A stretch of DNA of 64,000 nt from Beijerinckiaceae bacterium (lineage in GTDB: Bacteria; Pseudomonadota; Alphaproteobacteria; Rhizobiales; Beijerinckiaceae), in NCBI GenBank assembly GCA_947452455.1, contig CANGBX010000003.1, forward strand, positions 248,001 to 312,000, given 5' to 3'. Made by a program: the position numbers and the translations under genes. Positions 8,679 to 19,341 of this stretch are shown here, in pieces (position 1 is the stretch's first letter; each line of letters opens with the position of its first letter). The notes below the pieces were generated by a model that saw nothing but the letters and a program-made list of their open reading frames with translations, made no database searches and had not been told where the DNA came from.

Positions 8679-9369
8679 TGGTGGGCTCCGGATAGTGGCG
8701 TGCGCCAAAAATGGCAGAGCCCACACGGACATGGGTCGCACCGAGCTGGATGCCCAATTCATAATCGGCGCTCATGCCCATAGACAATTTCGTAAGCCCA
8801 TTGCGCTTCGCAATCAGTGAGAGAAGCGCAAAATGGGGTGAGGCCTGCTCATCGGCTGGAGGAATGCACATCAGGCCCGTCACATTGAGGCCGAGCTGAT
8901 CGCGACACAACGCGATGAAACCATCCGCCTCTTCCGGCAAAATCCCTGCTTTTTGCGGCTCCCGGCCTGTATTCACCTCGATGAAAAGCTCTGGACTGCG
9001 GGCGCCTGACTGAATTTCCTTGGCCAGAGCCTCGGCCAGCTTGGGCCTGTCCAATGTTTCGATCACATCAAACAGTGCCAGCGCATCGCGCACTTTGTTT
9101 GTCTGCAGAGGGCCGATCAGGTGCAATTCGAGATCGGGGAACCGCTCGCGTAGCTCCGGCCACTTTTTCTGGGATTCCTGGACGCGGTTTTCACCAAAAC
9201 TCCGCTCACCCGCCTCCAGCGCGGGCAGGATGTCTGCAGCAATCTTGCCCTTGCTGACGCAGACGAGCTGGACGGTGCCTGGATCTCGGTCCGCATCACG
9301 TGCGGAGCGATCCATCCGGTCCTTCACCTCTTGCAGGGCGGCGGCAACATCATTGAGTGGCTCAGTCAT
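8668..9369 (-). CDS. yggS: Pyridoxal-phosphate homeostasis protein (YggS/PLPBP)
   Basis: The 233-residue cytosolic PLP-binding TIM-barrel protein belongs to the YggS/PROSC family, which buffers PLP and affects amino-acid and keto-acid pools. The PLP lysine sits in CVSKGK near residue 40. [19 protein letters not shown] and the C-terminal [10 protein letters not shown]...VRVGSAIFG motifs are all family hallmarks. The ATG at 9369 gives the usual length. The gene is transcribed away from leuS, and its end overlaps the L,D-transpeptidase gene. No catalytic activity is known for this family. Confidence 0.93.
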   Translation of the reverse strand: MTEPLNDVAAALQEVKDRMDRSARDADRDPGTVQLVCVSKGKIAADILPALEAGERSFGENRVQESQKKWPELRERFPDLELHLIGPLQTNKVRDALALFDVIETLDRPKLAEALAKEIQSGARSPELFIEVNTGREPQKAGILPEEADGFIALCRDQLGLNVTGLMCIPPADEQASPHFALLSLIAKRNGLTKLSMGMSADYELGIQLGATHVRVGSAIFGARHYPEPTTNA

Positions 9370-9528
9370 CCCGAAATTCCTTTCGGCGCAGGATTTAACA
9401 GGGACGAGACGAAATGCCTACAAAGGGCCGCAAAGATTGACCCCCGCTTGAAAATCATGCTCTTTGCCGAGCATTCGCAAAAGCCGCAGAGCCTTGAAGG
9501 CTCGCCACCCAAGAGCATTGATTTTTTC

Positions 9529-12153
9529 ATGACGTCGGAACGCTACAACCCGCGCGAAGCGGAAGGTAAATGGCAAAAGAAATGGGCGGAGCGGAACACG
9601 TTCCAAACCGATAATGCGGACCCGCGCCCCAAATATTATGTGTTGGAAATGTTCCCCTATCCATCGGGGCGTATCCATATGGGCCATGTCCGCAATTATG
9701 CCATGGGCGATGTGGTCGCCCGCTATAAGCGCGCCCGCGGGTTCAATGTTTTGCATCCGATGGGTTGGGACGCTTTCGGCATGCCGGCTGAAAATGCGGC
9801 CATGCAGAACAAGAGCCATCCCGCCAAATGGACTTACGACAATATTGCCACCATGCGTGGCCAGCTGAAGTCGATGGGCCTGTCGCTGGATTGGTCACGC
9901 GAAATCGCGACTTGTGATCCGACTTATTACAAACACCAGCAACGCTTGTTCTTGGATTTTCTGAAAGCGGGCCTTGTCACGCGCAAAAAATCCAAGGTCA
10001 ATTGGGACCCGGTTGATCAGACGGTTCTCGCCAATGAACAGGTGATTGACGGGCGTGGCTGGCGCTCAGGCGCGATCATCGAGCAGCGCGAGCTGACGCA
10101 GTGGTTTTTGAAAATCACGGATTTTGCACAAGACCTCACAGACTCACTCGATGATCTGCAACGCTGGCCGGAAAAAGTCCGGCTGATGCAGAAGAATTGG
10201 ATCGGGCGATCTGAAGGCTTGCGCGTTCGCTTTGCGCTCGAGAAAAATGCGATCGCGAAGGATTCGACGATTGAAGTTTATACGACGCGTCCTGACACTT
10301 TGTTTGGCGCAAAATTTCTGGCGCTTTCTGCCGACAATCCGCTCGCCATTGAAGCCGGAAAGACCGACCCGAAAATCCAGGCCTTCATCGAAGAATGTCG
10401 CCGCATGGGGACATCCGTCGCGACGCTGGAAACGGCTGAAAAGAAGGGCGTCGATACAGGTCTGCGCGTGCAGCATCCGTTTGATCCCGCATGGCAGATT
10501 CCTGTCTGGATCGCCAATTTCGTGCTGATGGATTATGGCACGGGCGCCATCTTCGGCTGCCCGGCACATGACCAGCGCGACCTTGATTTCGCACGCGCCT
10601 ATCACCTTGGTGCAACACCTGTTGTCTGCCCAGCCGGACAAAATGCAGCCGAGTTTGAAATCGGTGCGACCGCCTATGATGGCGAAGGCACGATGATCAA
10701 TTCGTACTTCCTCGATGGCATGGAAATCCCTGCCGCAAAGGAAGAAGTCACGCGTCGTCTTGAAAGCACAATGATTGACGGCAAGCCGCAAGGCGAACGC
10801 CAGGTCAATTTCAAGCTGCGTGACTGGGGTATTTCACGCCAACGCTATTGGGGCTGCCCGATCCCTGTCATCCATTGCGATGATTGCGGAACGCTGCCCG
10901 TTCCGGTTGCTGATCTTCCGGTCACCCTTCCCGAAGACGTAACATTTGATAAGCCGGGCAATCCGCTCGACCATCATCCGACATGGAAAAATGTCAATTG
11001 TCCGCAATGCAGTAAGGCTGCACGTCGTGAAACAGATACGATGGATACGTTCGTCGATTCATCTTGGTATTATGCGCGCTTTACCGATCCGCATTCGTCG
11101 GATCATCCGACAACAAAAGCCGCCGATCATTGGTTGCCGGTTGATCAGTATATTGGCGGCATTGAACATGCGATCTTGCATCTGCTCTATTCGCGCTTCT
11201 TTGCCCGCGCGATGAAGGCCACCGGCCATTTGAACGTGAAGGAACCTTTTGCGGGTCTCTTCACGCAAGGCATGGTTGTGCACGAGACCTATCGCGGGTC
11301 GGATGGGACATGGCGCACACCGGGTGAAATTCGTATTGATTCAACACCGGAAGGCCGGAAAGCCTTTTCACTTTCCGATGGTTCAACGATTGAAATCGGC
11401 GCCATCGAAAAAATGTCGAAGTCGAAGCGCAACACGGTTGATCCCGATGAAATCATCGGCGGCTATGGTGCGGACACAGCGCGCTGGTTCATGCTGTCCG
11501 ACTCGCCGCCCGACCGTGATGTGATCTGGAGCGAAGAGGGTGTGCAGGGCGCGTCCCGTTACGTGCAGCAAATCTGGCGTCTTGTTCATGAAATGCGGGA
11601 GCTGTCGGAGGGTGTCGCTATGCCCAGCGGCTCTCTGGATGAGCGCGCGACTGCGGTCCGAAAGATTGTGCATGGGCATTTGATGAAAGTGGAGGAGCAT
11701 ATCGAGCGCCTGCGCTTCAACACGGCCATTGCCGAAATTCGTAAAATGACCAATGCGCTGTCAGCTACGATTGCCGCGATCACATCGCCCGATCAGATCA
11801 ATAGCGACCTGCGTCAGGCCTATCGCGAAGCGCTGGATGTTATGATCCAGATGTTCGCCCCGATGATGCCGCATCTGGCGGAAGAGTGCTGGGCTGCCGC
11901 TGGCCATGAGAATTTGGTTTCCGAAGCAGCGTGGCCCCAACTCGACCGTGCCTTGGCGGCTGACGACAGGATTGTTATACCTGTGCAGGTCAATGGCAAA
12001 AAACGTGCTGAACTCGAAATCGAACATGATGCCGATGCAGCGCGCGTGGAAGCTGAGGCGCTCAAACTGGAAGCGGTGGCCCGTGAACTCAACGGACGGA
12101 CCCCGAAGAAAGTGATTATCGTTCCGAAAAGGATCGTCAATGTCGTGGTCTGA
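9529..12153 (+). CDS. leuS: Leucyl-tRNA synthetase
   Basis: The 874-residue class I synthetase charges tRNA-Leu. It shows the HIGH-type signature HMGHVRNY near residue 50, the Trp-rich catalytic core, an inserted editing domain (about 225-420, with the Thr-rich [10 protein letters not shown]), and the KMSKS loop (EKMSKSKRN) near residue 630. The C-terminal anticodon-binding domain follows. The frame is open upstream to 9331, but those 66 codons do not look like LeuS; family alignment puts the start at ATG 9529 ([12 protein letters not shown]). The ribosome site there is weak (AAGAG, 13 bases away). It overlaps lptE by 14 bases, suggesting translational coupling. Confidence 0.97.
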   Translation: MTSERYNPREAEGKWQKKWAERNTFQTDNADPRPKYYVLEMFPYPSGRIHMGHVRNYAMGDVVARYKRARGFNVLHPMGWDAFGMPAENAAMQNKSHPAKWTYDNIATMRGQLKSMGLSLDWSREIATCDPTYYKHQQRLFLDFLKAGLVTRKKSKVNWDPVDQTVLANEQVIDGRGWRSGAIIEQRELTQWFLKITDFAQDLTDSLDDLQRWPEKVRLMQKNWIGRSEGLRVRFALEKNAIAKDSTIEVYTTRPDTLFGAKFLALSADNPLAIEAGKTDPKIQAFIEECRRMGTSVATLETAEKKGVDTGLRVQHPFDPAWQIPVWIANFVLMDYGTGAIFGCPAHDQRDLDFARAYHLGATPVVCPAGQNAAEFEIGATAYDGEGTMINSYFLDGMEIPAAKEEVTRRLESTMIDGKPQGERQVNFKLRDWGISRQRYWGCPIPVIHCDDCGTLPVPVADLPVTLPEDVTFDKPGNPLDHHPTWKNVNCPQCSKAARRETDTMDTFVDSSWYYARFTDPHSSDHPTTKAADHWLPVDQYIGGIEHAILHLLYSRFFARAMKATGHLNVKEPFAGLFTQGMVVHETYRGSDGTWRTPGEIRIDSTPEGRKAFSLSDGSTIEIGAIEKMSKSKRNTVDPDEIIGGYGADTARWFMLSDSPPDRDVIWSEEGVQGASRYVQQIWRLVHEMRELSEGVAMPSGSLDERATAVRKIVHGHLMKVEEHIERLRFNTAIAEIRKMTNALSATIAAITSPDQINSDLRQAYREALDVMIQMFAPMMPHLAEECWAAAGHENLVSEAAWPQLDRALAADDRIVIPVQVNGKKRAELEIEHDADAARVEAEALKLEAVARELNGRTPKKVIIVPKRIVNVVV

Positions 12154-12646
12154 CCGCCTGAGCCGTTTCGGCCTTGTTATCGCACTGATCCTTCCGGTCA
12201 TGGGCTGCTTCAAGCCCATGTATGGCGGGATGGACGGCGCCGCGCTGCAAAACGAATTGCAGGCCATTGCGATAGATCCGATTCCGGACCGCACCGGCCA
12301 TTATCTGACCAATGAGCTGCGTTTTCTGCTGAATGGTACAGGTTCGGAAGTGCAACCGAAATATCGCCTGCAGATCACCCTGCGTGAACGCGTGCAAGCC
12401 TCTCTGGTGGATTCAACAAGCCAGCGCGCCTCTGCGGGTTCGATCATTATTGATGCGGATTATAAATTGATCACAGCGCAAGGCGGCAAGCCCGTCGCTC
12501 GGGGAGTGGCCTTTACCTTCGCCTCTTATGATCGCAGCAGCCAGCGTTTTGCCAATATTCGCGCTGCGCGCGATGCGGAGATTCGCGACGCTCGTGTGCT
12601 CGCCGAGCAAATCAAGACGCGCCTCGCGGCTGATTTGGCACGCTGA
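12140..12646 (+). CDS. lptE: LPS-assembly lipoprotein LptE
   Basis: This 168-residue outer-membrane lipoprotein plugs LptD and helps insert lipopolysaccharide. A lipoprotein signal peptide ends in the lipobox VMGC near residue 23, followed by FKPMYGG, which is typical of alphaproteobacterial LptE. The rest is a weakly conserved alpha/beta domain ([16 protein letters not shown]). Its position between leuS and holA is conserved across bacteria and supports the call. The ATG lies inside leuS, and the stop is one base before the holA start. Confidence 0.9.
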   Translation: MSWSDRLSRFGLVIALILPVMGCFKPMYGGMDGAALQNELQAIAIDPIPDRTGHYLTNELRFLLNGTGSEVQPKYRLQITLRERVQASLVDSTSQRASAGSIIIDADYKLITAQGGKPVARGVAFTFASYDRSSQRFANIRAARDAEIRDARVLAEQIKTRLAADLAR

Positions 12647-12647
12647 T

Positions 12648-13682
12648 ATGGTCGCAGTCCGCCATTGGGAGGCTGACAAGCTTCTGGCGAAGCCGCAATC
12701 GCATCTGACTTTTTATCTCTTCTTCGGCGCTGATACAGGCCTCGTCAATGAGCGCTTACGCCATGTTCTGCGTCAATCCATCGACGATCCGAATGATGCC
12801 TTTCAGCTTGTTCGCATCGATGGCGATGAGCTTTCCAGCGAAACGGGCCGGCTTGCAGATGAATGCAATACGATCGGGCTTTTCGGTGGCAGGCGTGCCA
12901 TCTGGGTGAAAGCTGGCTCGCGCAACATTGTTCCGGCCATTGAGGCTGTGATGGACATGGAGCTGAAAGACACTGTCGTTCTCGTTGAAGCAGGCGCGCT
13001 CAAACGCGACTCGGCTTTGCGCAAGCTATTTGAAAAAGAACGCCATGCGGCAGCCATCGAATGTTCGCATGATAGCCCGGAACAATTGCGCGCGCTGATC
13101 GCTGAAAATGCCCGTCAATCAGGGCTTTCTATTGATCGTGAGACCACCGAACTGCTCGCGCATTCGCTTGGCGCTGATCGCCTGACAACACGTTTGGAGC
13201 TTGAAAAATTACTGCTCTACAAGCACGGCGACAAAGAAATCACTGGCGCAGATATCGAGGCCGTCATTGCTGATGCCTCCGCTCTGAATTTGGATGCTGC
13301 GCTCAATGCAGCCTTCTCAGGCCGCCTTGACCTCGTTGATGAAACAGTCGCGCAAGCTCTTGCTGCCGGTAATGATGCAGGAATGTTGATCGGTATGGCT
13401 TCGCGTTACGCCGTGATGCTGCATCGGGCGAGACTTGACGTGGAGCGTGGTGTGCCACGCGATGCCGCCCTGGAAAAGGCCACCCGCAAGGCTTTTATCT
13501 TTCCCCGCAAAGATGCTTTGGCGATGCAATTCGATCGCTGGTCAACAGCGGCGCTCGCTCGTGCCATTGAAATTCTGGGTACTGCGCTCAGCGAGACACG
13601 TAAAGACGCGCGACTGGCTGAGCCTATCGCCATCCGCGCTTTTTGGACGATTGCCAATGCCGCACGCCGCGCGCGAGCTTAA
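12648..13682 (+). CDS. holA: DNA polymerase III delta subunit
   Basis: The 344-residue clamp-loader subunit opens the beta clamp. The ATG at 12648, one base after the lptE stop, begins the typical N terminus; the frame stays open upstream inside lptE, but that part is not coding. Features are the degenerate AAA+ fold starting LTFYLFFGADTGLVNERL, a weak Walker-B-like region, DSALRKLFEK, and the C-terminal collar domain with ASRYAVMLH. The gene is the last of leuS-lptE-holA and shares its stop tetranucleotide TTAA (13679-13682) with the convergent parB. Confidence 0.92.
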   Translation: MVAVRHWEADKLLAKPQSHLTFYLFFGADTGLVNERLRHVLRQSIDDPNDAFQLVRIDGDELSSETGRLADECNTIGLFGGRRAIWVKAGSRNIVPAIEAVMDMELKDTVVLVEAGALKRDSALRKLFEKERHAAAIECSHDSPEQLRALIAENARQSGLSIDRETTELLAHSLGADRLTTRLELEKLLLYKHGDKEITGADIEAVIADASALNLDAALNAAFSGRLDLVDETVAQALAAGNDAGMLIGMASRYAVMLHRARLDVERGVPRDAALEKATRKAFIFPRKDALAMQFDRWSTAALARAIEILGTALSETRKDARLAEPIAIRAFWTIANAARRARA

Positions 13683-14566
13683 GACTTCAACCGCTGGCAC
13701 AAAGCGTCGAGCTGCTCCAGTGACGAATAATGAATCGTCAACGAGCCGGATTCGCCCTGATGTGCAATCTCGACATTCATGCCGAGCACATCATTCAAAG
13801 CTTTCTCGAGTGCGCGCGTATCCGCATCTTTAGGAGGCTTTGGCTTGAGGCTTTCCGCACTTTTCTTGCTCAATGGGCCCGATGATTTGCTTGGCTCGGC
13901 TGCAAGCTTTTCAACATCACGAACGGTGAGACCTTCGGCAATAATCCGTTTCGCAACCGATTCGGCGTTTTCGAGACTGAGAAGCGCGCGGGCATGGCCC
14001 GCTGACAACAGCCCATCCCGCAACATCTGACGTACAGATTCAGGCAGCTTCAGAAGACGCAAGGTGTTGGCAATGTGGCTGCGGCTCTTGCCGATGATCT
14101 TCGCCAGATCAGATTGCGAGTAGCTATATTCTGTCGCCAGCTGCTCGTAGCCCAAAGCTTCTTCAATCGCGTTGAGGTCGCTGCGCTGGACGTTTTCAAT
14201 AATAGCGATTTCGAGCGCCTGCTTGTCATCGGCTTCGATGATGACAACCGGCACCTCATGAATGCCGGCCTTCTGGGCGGCGCGCCAACGGCGTTCGCCG
14301 GCGATGATTTCATAGGCGTCAGCCACGCGCGGGTTTGGGCGCACGACAAGTGGCTGGATCACGCCCTTTTCGCGGATTGAATCGGCCAATTCGGCCAGGT
14401 TTTCATCGTCAAAGCTACGGCGCGGATTGCGCGGGCTTGGCCGGATGAATTCAATCGGAATGCGCTTCTGCCCGGTTGCTGGTGCGCGCACCGATGGTTC
14501 CGGAGCCGAATCGCCGATAAGCGCGGCCAAACCGCGGCCAAGGCGCGGACGAGATTCCTCTGCCAT
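13679..14566 (-). CDS. parB: Chromosome-partitioning protein ParB
   Basis: ParB is a 295-residue CTP-dependent clamp that loads at parS and spreads to build the partition complex. It has an N-terminal basic segment (RPRLGRGLAALIG), the CTP-binding ParB/Srx domain with GERRWRAAQKAG, the HTH that reads parS (SQSDLAKIIGKSRSHIANTLRLL, about 155-180), and a C-terminal dimerisation domain. The ATG at 14566 follows AAAGGG. It is the last gene of the minus-strand block, 20 bases behind parA. Two perfect parS sites lie 1.1 and 3.4 kb upstream. Confidence 0.97.
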   Translation of the reverse strand: MAEESRPRLGRGLAALIGDSAPEPSVRAPATGQKRIPIEFIRPSPRNPRRSFDDENLAELADSIREKGVIQPLVVRPNPRVADAYEIIAGERRWRAAQKAGIHEVPVVIIEADDKQALEIAIIENVQRSDLNAIEEALGYEQLATEYSYSQSDLAKIIGKSRSHIANTLRLLKLPESVRQMLRDGLLSAGHARALLSLENAESVAKRIIAEGLTVRDVEKLAAEPSKSSGPLSKKSAESLKPKPPKDADTRALEKALNDVLGMNVEIAHQGESGSLTIHYSSLEQLDALCQRLKS

Positions 14567-14586
14567 GTGAGGCCCTTTCTAACTTA

Positions 14587-15396
14587 TCAGGCGGCGCGCA
14601 GGCGACGTTCGCGCTGGATCACTTCAGAGGCCAGCTTCAAATAGGCTTGGCTTCCGGTGCACTTCAAATCGTAGAGAAGCACGGGCTTGCCGTGAGACGG
14701 GGCTTCCGAAACACGCACATTGCGCGGGATCACCGTCTCATAGACTTTTTCGCCCATGAATTGGCGAACATCCTGGACAACCTGTGTCGCAAGATTATTG
14801 CGCGGGTCGAACATCGTCAGAACAATGCCATGAATGGTGAGGCTCGGGTTCAGCGTCTTCTTGACCTGCTCAACGGTCGAGAGCAGCTGCGAGAGGCCTT
14901 CAAGGGCAAAAAATTCGCACTGAAGCGGCACCAGAACCGAGTCGGAAGCTGATAAGGCATTGATTGTTAAGAGATTTAAGGATGGTGGGCAATCGAGCAA
15001 GACATAGGTGAAGCGCTCTTCACCGTCAATCGTTGCCGCCAATTCGCGAATGGCGGTACGCATTTTAAACGCGCGGTCCTTATCGCCTGCAATTTCGAGT
15101 TCAACACCTAAAAGATCCAGTGTTGAAGGTGCCACCCAAAGACGGGGGACGGCTGTCGCCTGAATGACGTCAGCGATGCGACGCTCGCCCGTCATCACAT
15201 CATATGTGGAACGGTCGCGGCTCTTGCGATCAATACCCAGACCCGTCGAGGCATTGCCTTGCGGATCCAAATCGATGATCAAAACTTTTTCGCCGATAGC
15301 GGCCAAAGCCGTGCCGAGATTGATCGTCGTGGTTGTCTTACCAACGCCGCCTTTTTGGTTCGCAAGAACCAAAACCCGCATTTCCGGAGTACTCAC
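14587..15396 (-). CDS. parA: Chromosome-partitioning ATPase ParA
   Basis: This 269-residue deviant-Walker ATPase binds DNA non-specifically and pulls ParB-parS complexes apart. The P-loop is KGGVGKTTT near residue 15, with the DLDPQGNASTG switch near 43 and LLDCPPSL near 128. The GTG at 15396 is preceded by GGAG with 7-base spacing and overlaps the rsmG stop by 4 bases. An ATG five codons later (15381) is the alternative. The order rsmG-parA-parB is the usual origin-proximal arrangement. Confidence 0.97.
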   Translation of the reverse strand: MSTPEMRVLVLANQKGGVGKTTTTINLGTALAAIGEKVLIIDLDPQGNASTGLGIDRKSRDRSTYDVMTGERRIADVIQATAVPRLWVAPSTLDLLGVELEIAGDKDRAFKMRTAIRELAATIDGEERFTYVLLDCPPSLNLLTINALSASDSVLVPLQCEFFALEGLSQLLSTVEQVKKTLNPSLTIHGIVLTMFDPRNNLATQVVQDVRQFMGEKVYETVIPRNVRVSEAPSHGKPVLLYDLKCTGSQAYLKLASEVIQRERRLRAA

Positions 15397-16031
15397 GACA
15401 GATCTCCATCCGAAGGGTCTCGTTTTGTCACGAGAACAAGCGCCCCATCGGATTGACTAATACTGGGGCGTAGGTCGATGTTGAACCTACTATCCCTTGT
15501 GAGAATGGTCAATTCATCCTGGTGACCTTTCCCTTTCGGAAAGACCCCGATAGCCCCCTTTTCCAACAGGGGAAATGACCAAGCCACGAGCTGATCCATG
15601 TCGGCCAGCGCTCTGGCGCTCACAGCTTCAATTCCCGTCAGATCAGCCGCCACGTCTTCGATACGCGCATGATGGACTGTCGTACGCAGACCTGTTTCAC
15701 GTGAAACAGCCCTGAGAAAAGCGCATTTGCGCCCATCTGACTCGACGAGATGCATATGGGCATCTGGTTCATCTGCGAGGAGAATGGCGGTCACGAGGCC
15801 TGGAAAGCCGCCGCCTGAGCCCAAATCGGCCCAGAGCTTGGCCTTGGGCATAACGCGTTGGACCTGGGCTGAATCGAGCAAATGCCGGACCCACAGATCA
15901 TTCAAGGCGGATGCGGAAACGAGGTTTTTGACGCTGGACCATTTGCGCACCAGCGTCTCATAGGCCGCCAATCGCTCTAGATCGACGGGTTTGAGCTCGA
16001 GGGCCGAAATGAGCCTCTCGCGTTCGCTCAT
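15393..16031 (-). CDS. rsmG: 16S rRNA (guanine-527-N7) methyltransferase RsmG
   Basis: The 212-residue SAM-dependent methyltransferase (GidB) modifies G527 of 16S rRNA; its loss gives low-level streptomycin resistance in other bacteria. The SAM site [14 protein letters not shown] is near residue 65. The ATG at 16031 overlaps the mnmG stop, and its own stop overlaps the parA start, so translation is probably coupled through mnmG-rsmG-parA. A perfect parS site lies inside the gene, where the palindrome encodes VSRET in the protein. Confidence 0.96.
   Translation of the reverse strand: MSERERLISALELKPVDLERLAAYETLVRKWSSVKNLVSASALNDLWVRHLLDSAQVQRVMPKAKLWADLGSGGGFPGLVTAILLADEPDAHMHLVESDGRKCAFLRAVSRETGLRTTVHHARIEDVAADLTGIEAVSARALADMDQLVAWSFPLLEKGAIGVFPKGKGHQDELTILTRDSRFNIDLRPSISQSDGALVLVTKRDPSDGDLS
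15693..15708. other. parS centromere site inside rsmG
   Basis: The 16-base palindrome TGTTTCACGTGAAACA matches the universal bacterial parS consensus exactly, extended to 18 bases by the flanking C/G pair. It is embedded in the rsmG coding sequence. ParB from the gene 1.1 kb away should load here. Confidence 0.95.
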
Positions 16032-17902
16032 GACTGTACGGCCTTGGCGCGGGCTTTCTGGCGCCGCCTAAGAGCCACCGCCAAGAGTGTTATAGCCACA
16101 GGCGTGACGCCCTCCACACGGGAGGCCTGTCCGAGCGTCTCGGGACGAACGGCTGTCAGACGGGCTTTGATCTCGTTTGAGAGACCATCGACACTGTTAA
16201 AATCGAAGTCAGGCGGGATCGGAACCCCTTCATCGCGGCGGGCCGCAGCAATATCGGCAGTTTGGCGATCCAGATAAACGGCGTATTTGGCTTCAATCTC
16301 GATCTGCTCAGCCGTGCGGCGGTCGATTTCCGCAAGGTTTTGCCAGCCTTCAACCAAGCGGGCGAAGGTCATGTCGGGATAAGCCAGAATATCAAAGGCG
16401 CTGCGGCGAATGCCGTCCTTGTTGACATTCAATCCGACATCAGCCGCTTGCTTGGGGGTCACAAAGATTTCTGACAAAGCAGCTTTGGCCTTAGCCAGCT
16501 TCTCCATCTTGCGCATGTAAAAGCTCTGGCGGAAGAAGCCCACGCAACCGATATCAATTCCGATGGGGGTCAGTCGCTGGTCCGCATTATCGGCACGCAA
16601 GGAGAGGCGATATTCCGCTCGGGACGTGAACATACGATAAGGCTCGGTGACCCCACGGGTCACCAAATCATCGATCATAACGCCGATATAAGATGTATCT
16701 CGGCCGAAAGTGACAGGCCCCTTCCCTGCAGCGCGACGCGCAGCATTGAGGCCGGCGACCAAACCCTGCGCACCCGCCTCTTCATAGCCCGTACTTCCGT
16801 TGATCTGTCCAGCCAGGAAAAGGCCTTGAAGATTCTTGGTTTCGAGCGAGGATTTCAGGCCGCGCGGATCGAGAAAATCATATTCAATGGCATAGCCCGT
16901 CCGGATGATCTGGACATTCTCAAGACCCGGCATAGTCCGTATGAAAGCGGTCTGCACATCGGTTGGGAGTGATGAGGAAATGCCGTTTGGATAGATTGTA
17001 GGATCGTCGAGCCCTTCCGGCTCCAGGAAAACCTGATGGCTTTCCCGATCCGCAAAGCGAGCGATTTTATCCTCGATCGACGGACAATAGCGCGGACCCC
17101 GACCCGTAATCGCACCGGAATGGATGGCTGCACGGTGCAAATTATCCTGAATGATCTTATGCCCGGCAAGCGTCGTCCGCGTGATAAAGCATGAGACCTG
17201 TGGTTGTTTAATCCCAGATGAGAGGTAGGAAAAAGGTTCCGGTTCCGAATCGGCTTTTTGTTCTTCCAGAACGGACCAATTGATTGTCCGACCATCCAGA
17301 CGCGCCGGGGTGCCTGTCTTCAAGCGGCCAAGCTGAAAACCGTGTTTCAACAAGGAGTCAGACAGGCGATTGGAGGGCTCATCGCCAAAGCGGCCAGCGG
17401 CAATCCGCTCTTCTCCGATATGGATCATGCCCTTGAGAAAGGTTCCGGTAGTAATGACCACTGACACGGTTCCGAATCGACCAGCAGAAGTCTCTAATCC
17501 GGTCACGCCATTCTCATCAGCCAGAAGCTCCAGAGCTTCCGCTTCGATGATCGTCAGATTGGGATAATCCCGGAGCTCTGCCTGCATAGCGAGGCGGTAA
17601 AGTTTGCGATCTGCTTGCGCGCGGGGGCCACGAACTGCCGCGCCCTTTGAGCGGTTCAGCATACGAAATTGAATGCCCGCTTCATCAGCGATGCGTCCCA
17701 TCAAGCCGTCTAGCGCATCGATCTCGCGGACAAGATGCCCCTTCCCCAAGCCGCCAATGGCGGGGTTACAGGACATCACGCCGATGGTCTCGGTCTTCTG
17801 GGTGACTAGAGCTGTCTTCGCGCCCAGACGTGCAGCGGCCGCGGCGGCCTCGCAGCCCGCGTGCCCGCCACCGATGACAATCACATCGAAGGAACGATCC
17901 AT
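16028..17902 (-). CDS. mnmG: tRNA uridine-5-carboxymethylaminomethyl modification enzyme MnmG (GidA)
   Basis: The 624-residue FAD enzyme works with MnmE to install the cmnm5 group on wobble U34 of several tRNAs. It shows the FAD-binding [10 protein letters not shown] near residue 10, [12 protein letters not shown] near 150, [11 protein letters not shown] near 270 and the helical C-terminal MnmE-binding domain. The ATG at 17902 (MDRSFDV) gives the standard length. An in-frame TTG at 17956 would add 18 residues, the first of which are merely a translation of the parS palindrome, so I reject it. The stop overlaps the rsmG ATG. Confidence 0.96.
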   Translation of the reverse strand: MDRSFDVIVIGGGHAGCEAAAAAARLGAKTALVTQKTETIGVMSCNPAIGGLGKGHLVREIDALDGLMGRIADEAGIQFRMLNRSKGAAVRGPRAQADRKLYRLAMQAELRDYPNLTIIEAEALELLADENGVTGLETSAGRFGTVSVVITTGTFLKGMIHIGEERIAAGRFGDEPSNRLSDSLLKHGFQLGRLKTGTPARLDGRTINWSVLEEQKADSEPEPFSYLSSGIKQPQVSCFITRTTLAGHKIIQDNLHRAAIHSGAITGRGPRYCPSIEDKIARFADRESHQVFLEPEGLDDPTIYPNGISSSLPTDVQTAFIRTMPGLENVQIIRTGYAIEYDFLDPRGLKSSLETKNLQGLFLAGQINGSTGYEEAGAQGLVAGLNAARRAAGKGPVTFGRDTSYIGVMIDDLVTRGVTEPYRMFTSRAEYRLSLRADNADQRLTPIGIDIGCVGFFRQSFYMRKMEKLAKAKAALSEIFVTPKQAADVGLNVNKDGIRRSAFDILAYPDMTFARLVEGWQNLAEIDRRTAEQIEIEAKYAVYLDRQTADIAAARRDEGVPIPPDFDFNSVDGLSNEIKARLTAVRPETLGQASRVEGVTPVAITLLAVALRRRQKARAKAVQS

Positions 17903-17939
17903 TCTCAGTCTCTGTGTTAAACCGCTTCCGAATCGGACT

Positions 17940-17955
17940 TGTTTCACGTGAAACA
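17940..17955. other. parS centromere site between mnmE and mnmG
   Basis: This is a second exact parS consensus, TGTTTCACGTGAAACA. The symmetry extends to 20 bases (17938-17957). With mnmG starting at 17902, the site lies in the 72-base gap between mnmE and mnmG. The two sites are 2.2 kb apart. Confidence 0.95.
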
Positions 17956-17974
17956 AGCCCAGCCGGATGTCTTG

Positions 17975-19282
17975 TCACTTGCCCATACAGAACCGGGAGA
18001 AGATCGTGCCGAGGATATCCTCGACACCGATCCTGCCCATAAGTGCTTCCAGATCACGGGCAACGCGCCGCAAGTCATCAGCGACCAGTTCTAGGGCTTG
18101 ATCTTGATGTGACATGGCTTTTTGCAAATGTCGAGCGGCGGACTCGATACAGGCCTTTTGCCGCAGATTCGTGATTAGCGGAGGCTCGCCAGAAAGTGTT
18201 TTCTCGGCTTTTTGAGCCAGCAGAGACAAGAGTGGATCAATGCCAGAGCCGCTTTTGATGGAAATGCCGATATCTGCCCAAGGCGGCAAATCTGTAGCGA
18301 GATCCATTTTTGTAGCAAGCTTGATAACTTCGGCATCGATAACTTCTGGGGCACATGAAGAGCTAGCAACGTCTTCCAGCCAAAGAACCAAATCAGCCTT
18401 ATGAAGCTCGCGTCGGGTTCTCTCTACCCCAATGGCTTCAACGGGATCGCTCGTGTTTCTTAGGCCCGCTGTGTCGGCCACGATCACGGCAAAGCCACCC
18501 AGATCAAATTCGACTTCGATGACATCACGCGTGGTCCCCGCATGCTCCGAGACGATGGCAACATCTCTGCGAACAAGCGTATTCATAAGCGAAGATTTGC
18601 CGGCATTGGGGTGCCCAGCAAGGGCAATCCGGAAACCAGAGCGAACCCGCTCTCCCCGCTCCGCATCCAGAACGGCTTGCTGCAAGGATACCCCAAGTTC
18701 ACTCAGCATACGGCGAACCTGAGGCATGACTGCCGATGGGGCATCGCCCTCGTCCGCGAAATCAATTTCTGCTTCGAGCAAAGAATAGGCATCGAGGAGT
18801 TGGTCACGCCACTCGGCGGCCTGATCTGCGAGGTGACCGCCAGCTTGTGACAAAGCTTGCTTGTGTTGCGCTTCGGTGCGAGCATCAATCAAGTCAGCAA
18901 TGCCTTCGACGGAAGTCAGAGCGAGTTTGTTATTATCAAAAGCGCGACGGATGAATTCGCCTGGCTCGGCCATTCGACAACCGACTTCGGCCTGAAGTGC
19001 TGTAAATAAACGGGCAACTCCGGCGCGACTACCATGTATTTGAAATTCAAGGCAGTCCTCGCCTGTGAAGCTGGCAGGGGCTTGGAAAAAGAGAACGAGG
19101 CCGGTGTCGATCAACTCATTATTGCGCGGATCACGAATGGATTTATAGGCAGCTTGCCGCGGTGCAAAATTACCGCCACTAAACCGCTCCGCAATCGTCT
19201 TCGCTTTGGGTCCGGAGATCCGGATAACAGCAACGCCGCAACCAAGAGACCCGCTTGCCAGAGCGAAGATCGTGTCCTGCAT
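17975..19282 (-). CDS. mnmE: tRNA modification GTPase MnmE (TrmE)
   Basis: The 435-residue GTPase partners MnmG in tRNA wobble modification. It has an N-terminal tetrahydrofolate-binding domain (DTIFALASG...VIRISGP), a helical domain, and an inserted G domain with G1 GHPNAGKSS near residue 225 and G3 DTAGLR. The essential C-terminal FCMGK with its invariant Cys ends the protein. I use the ATG at 19282 with GGGG just upstream. A TTG at 19303 would add seven residues and overlaps less typical sequence. The G4 NKxD motif appears as TKMD. Confidence 0.95.
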   Translation of the reverse strand: MQDTIFALASGSLGCGVAVIRISGPKAKTIAERFSGGNFAPRQAAYKSIRDPRNNELIDTGLVLFFQAPASFTGEDCLEFQIHGSRAGVARLFTALQAEVGCRMAEPGEFIRRAFDNNKLALTSVEGIADLIDARTEAQHKQALSQAGGHLADQAAEWRDQLLDAYSLLEAEIDFADEGDAPSAVMPQVRRMLSELGVSLQQAVLDAERGERVRSGFRIALAGHPNAGKSSLMNTLVRRDVAIVSEHAGTTRDVIEVEFDLGGFAVIVADTAGLRNTSDPVEAIGVERTRRELHKADLVLWLEDVASSSCAPEVIDAEVIKLATKMDLATDLPPWADIGISIKSGSGIDPLLSLLAQKAEKTLSGEPPLITNLRQKACIESAARHLQKAMSHQDQALELVADDLRRVARDLEALMGRIGVEDILGTIFSRFCMGK

Positions 19283-19341
19283 AGAGCCCCACGAGTTGGT
19301 CAACCGCGGGGCGATGTCGCCCCGCTTTCACCAGACCGATA

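Noticed and set aside
9331-9528. 66-codon N-terminal extension of LeuS
   Set aside because: It overlaps the yggS 5' end and does not resemble LeuS; family alignment starts at 9529.
14955-14975. Possible CtrA site in parA (two TTAA motifs)
   Set aside because: The spacing is five bases rather than seven, and it lies inside coding sequence.
17903-17956. N-terminal extension of MnmG beginning MFHVKQ
   Set aside because: The start would be TTG and the first codons are simply the parS palindrome; the ATG at 17902 gives the standard protein.
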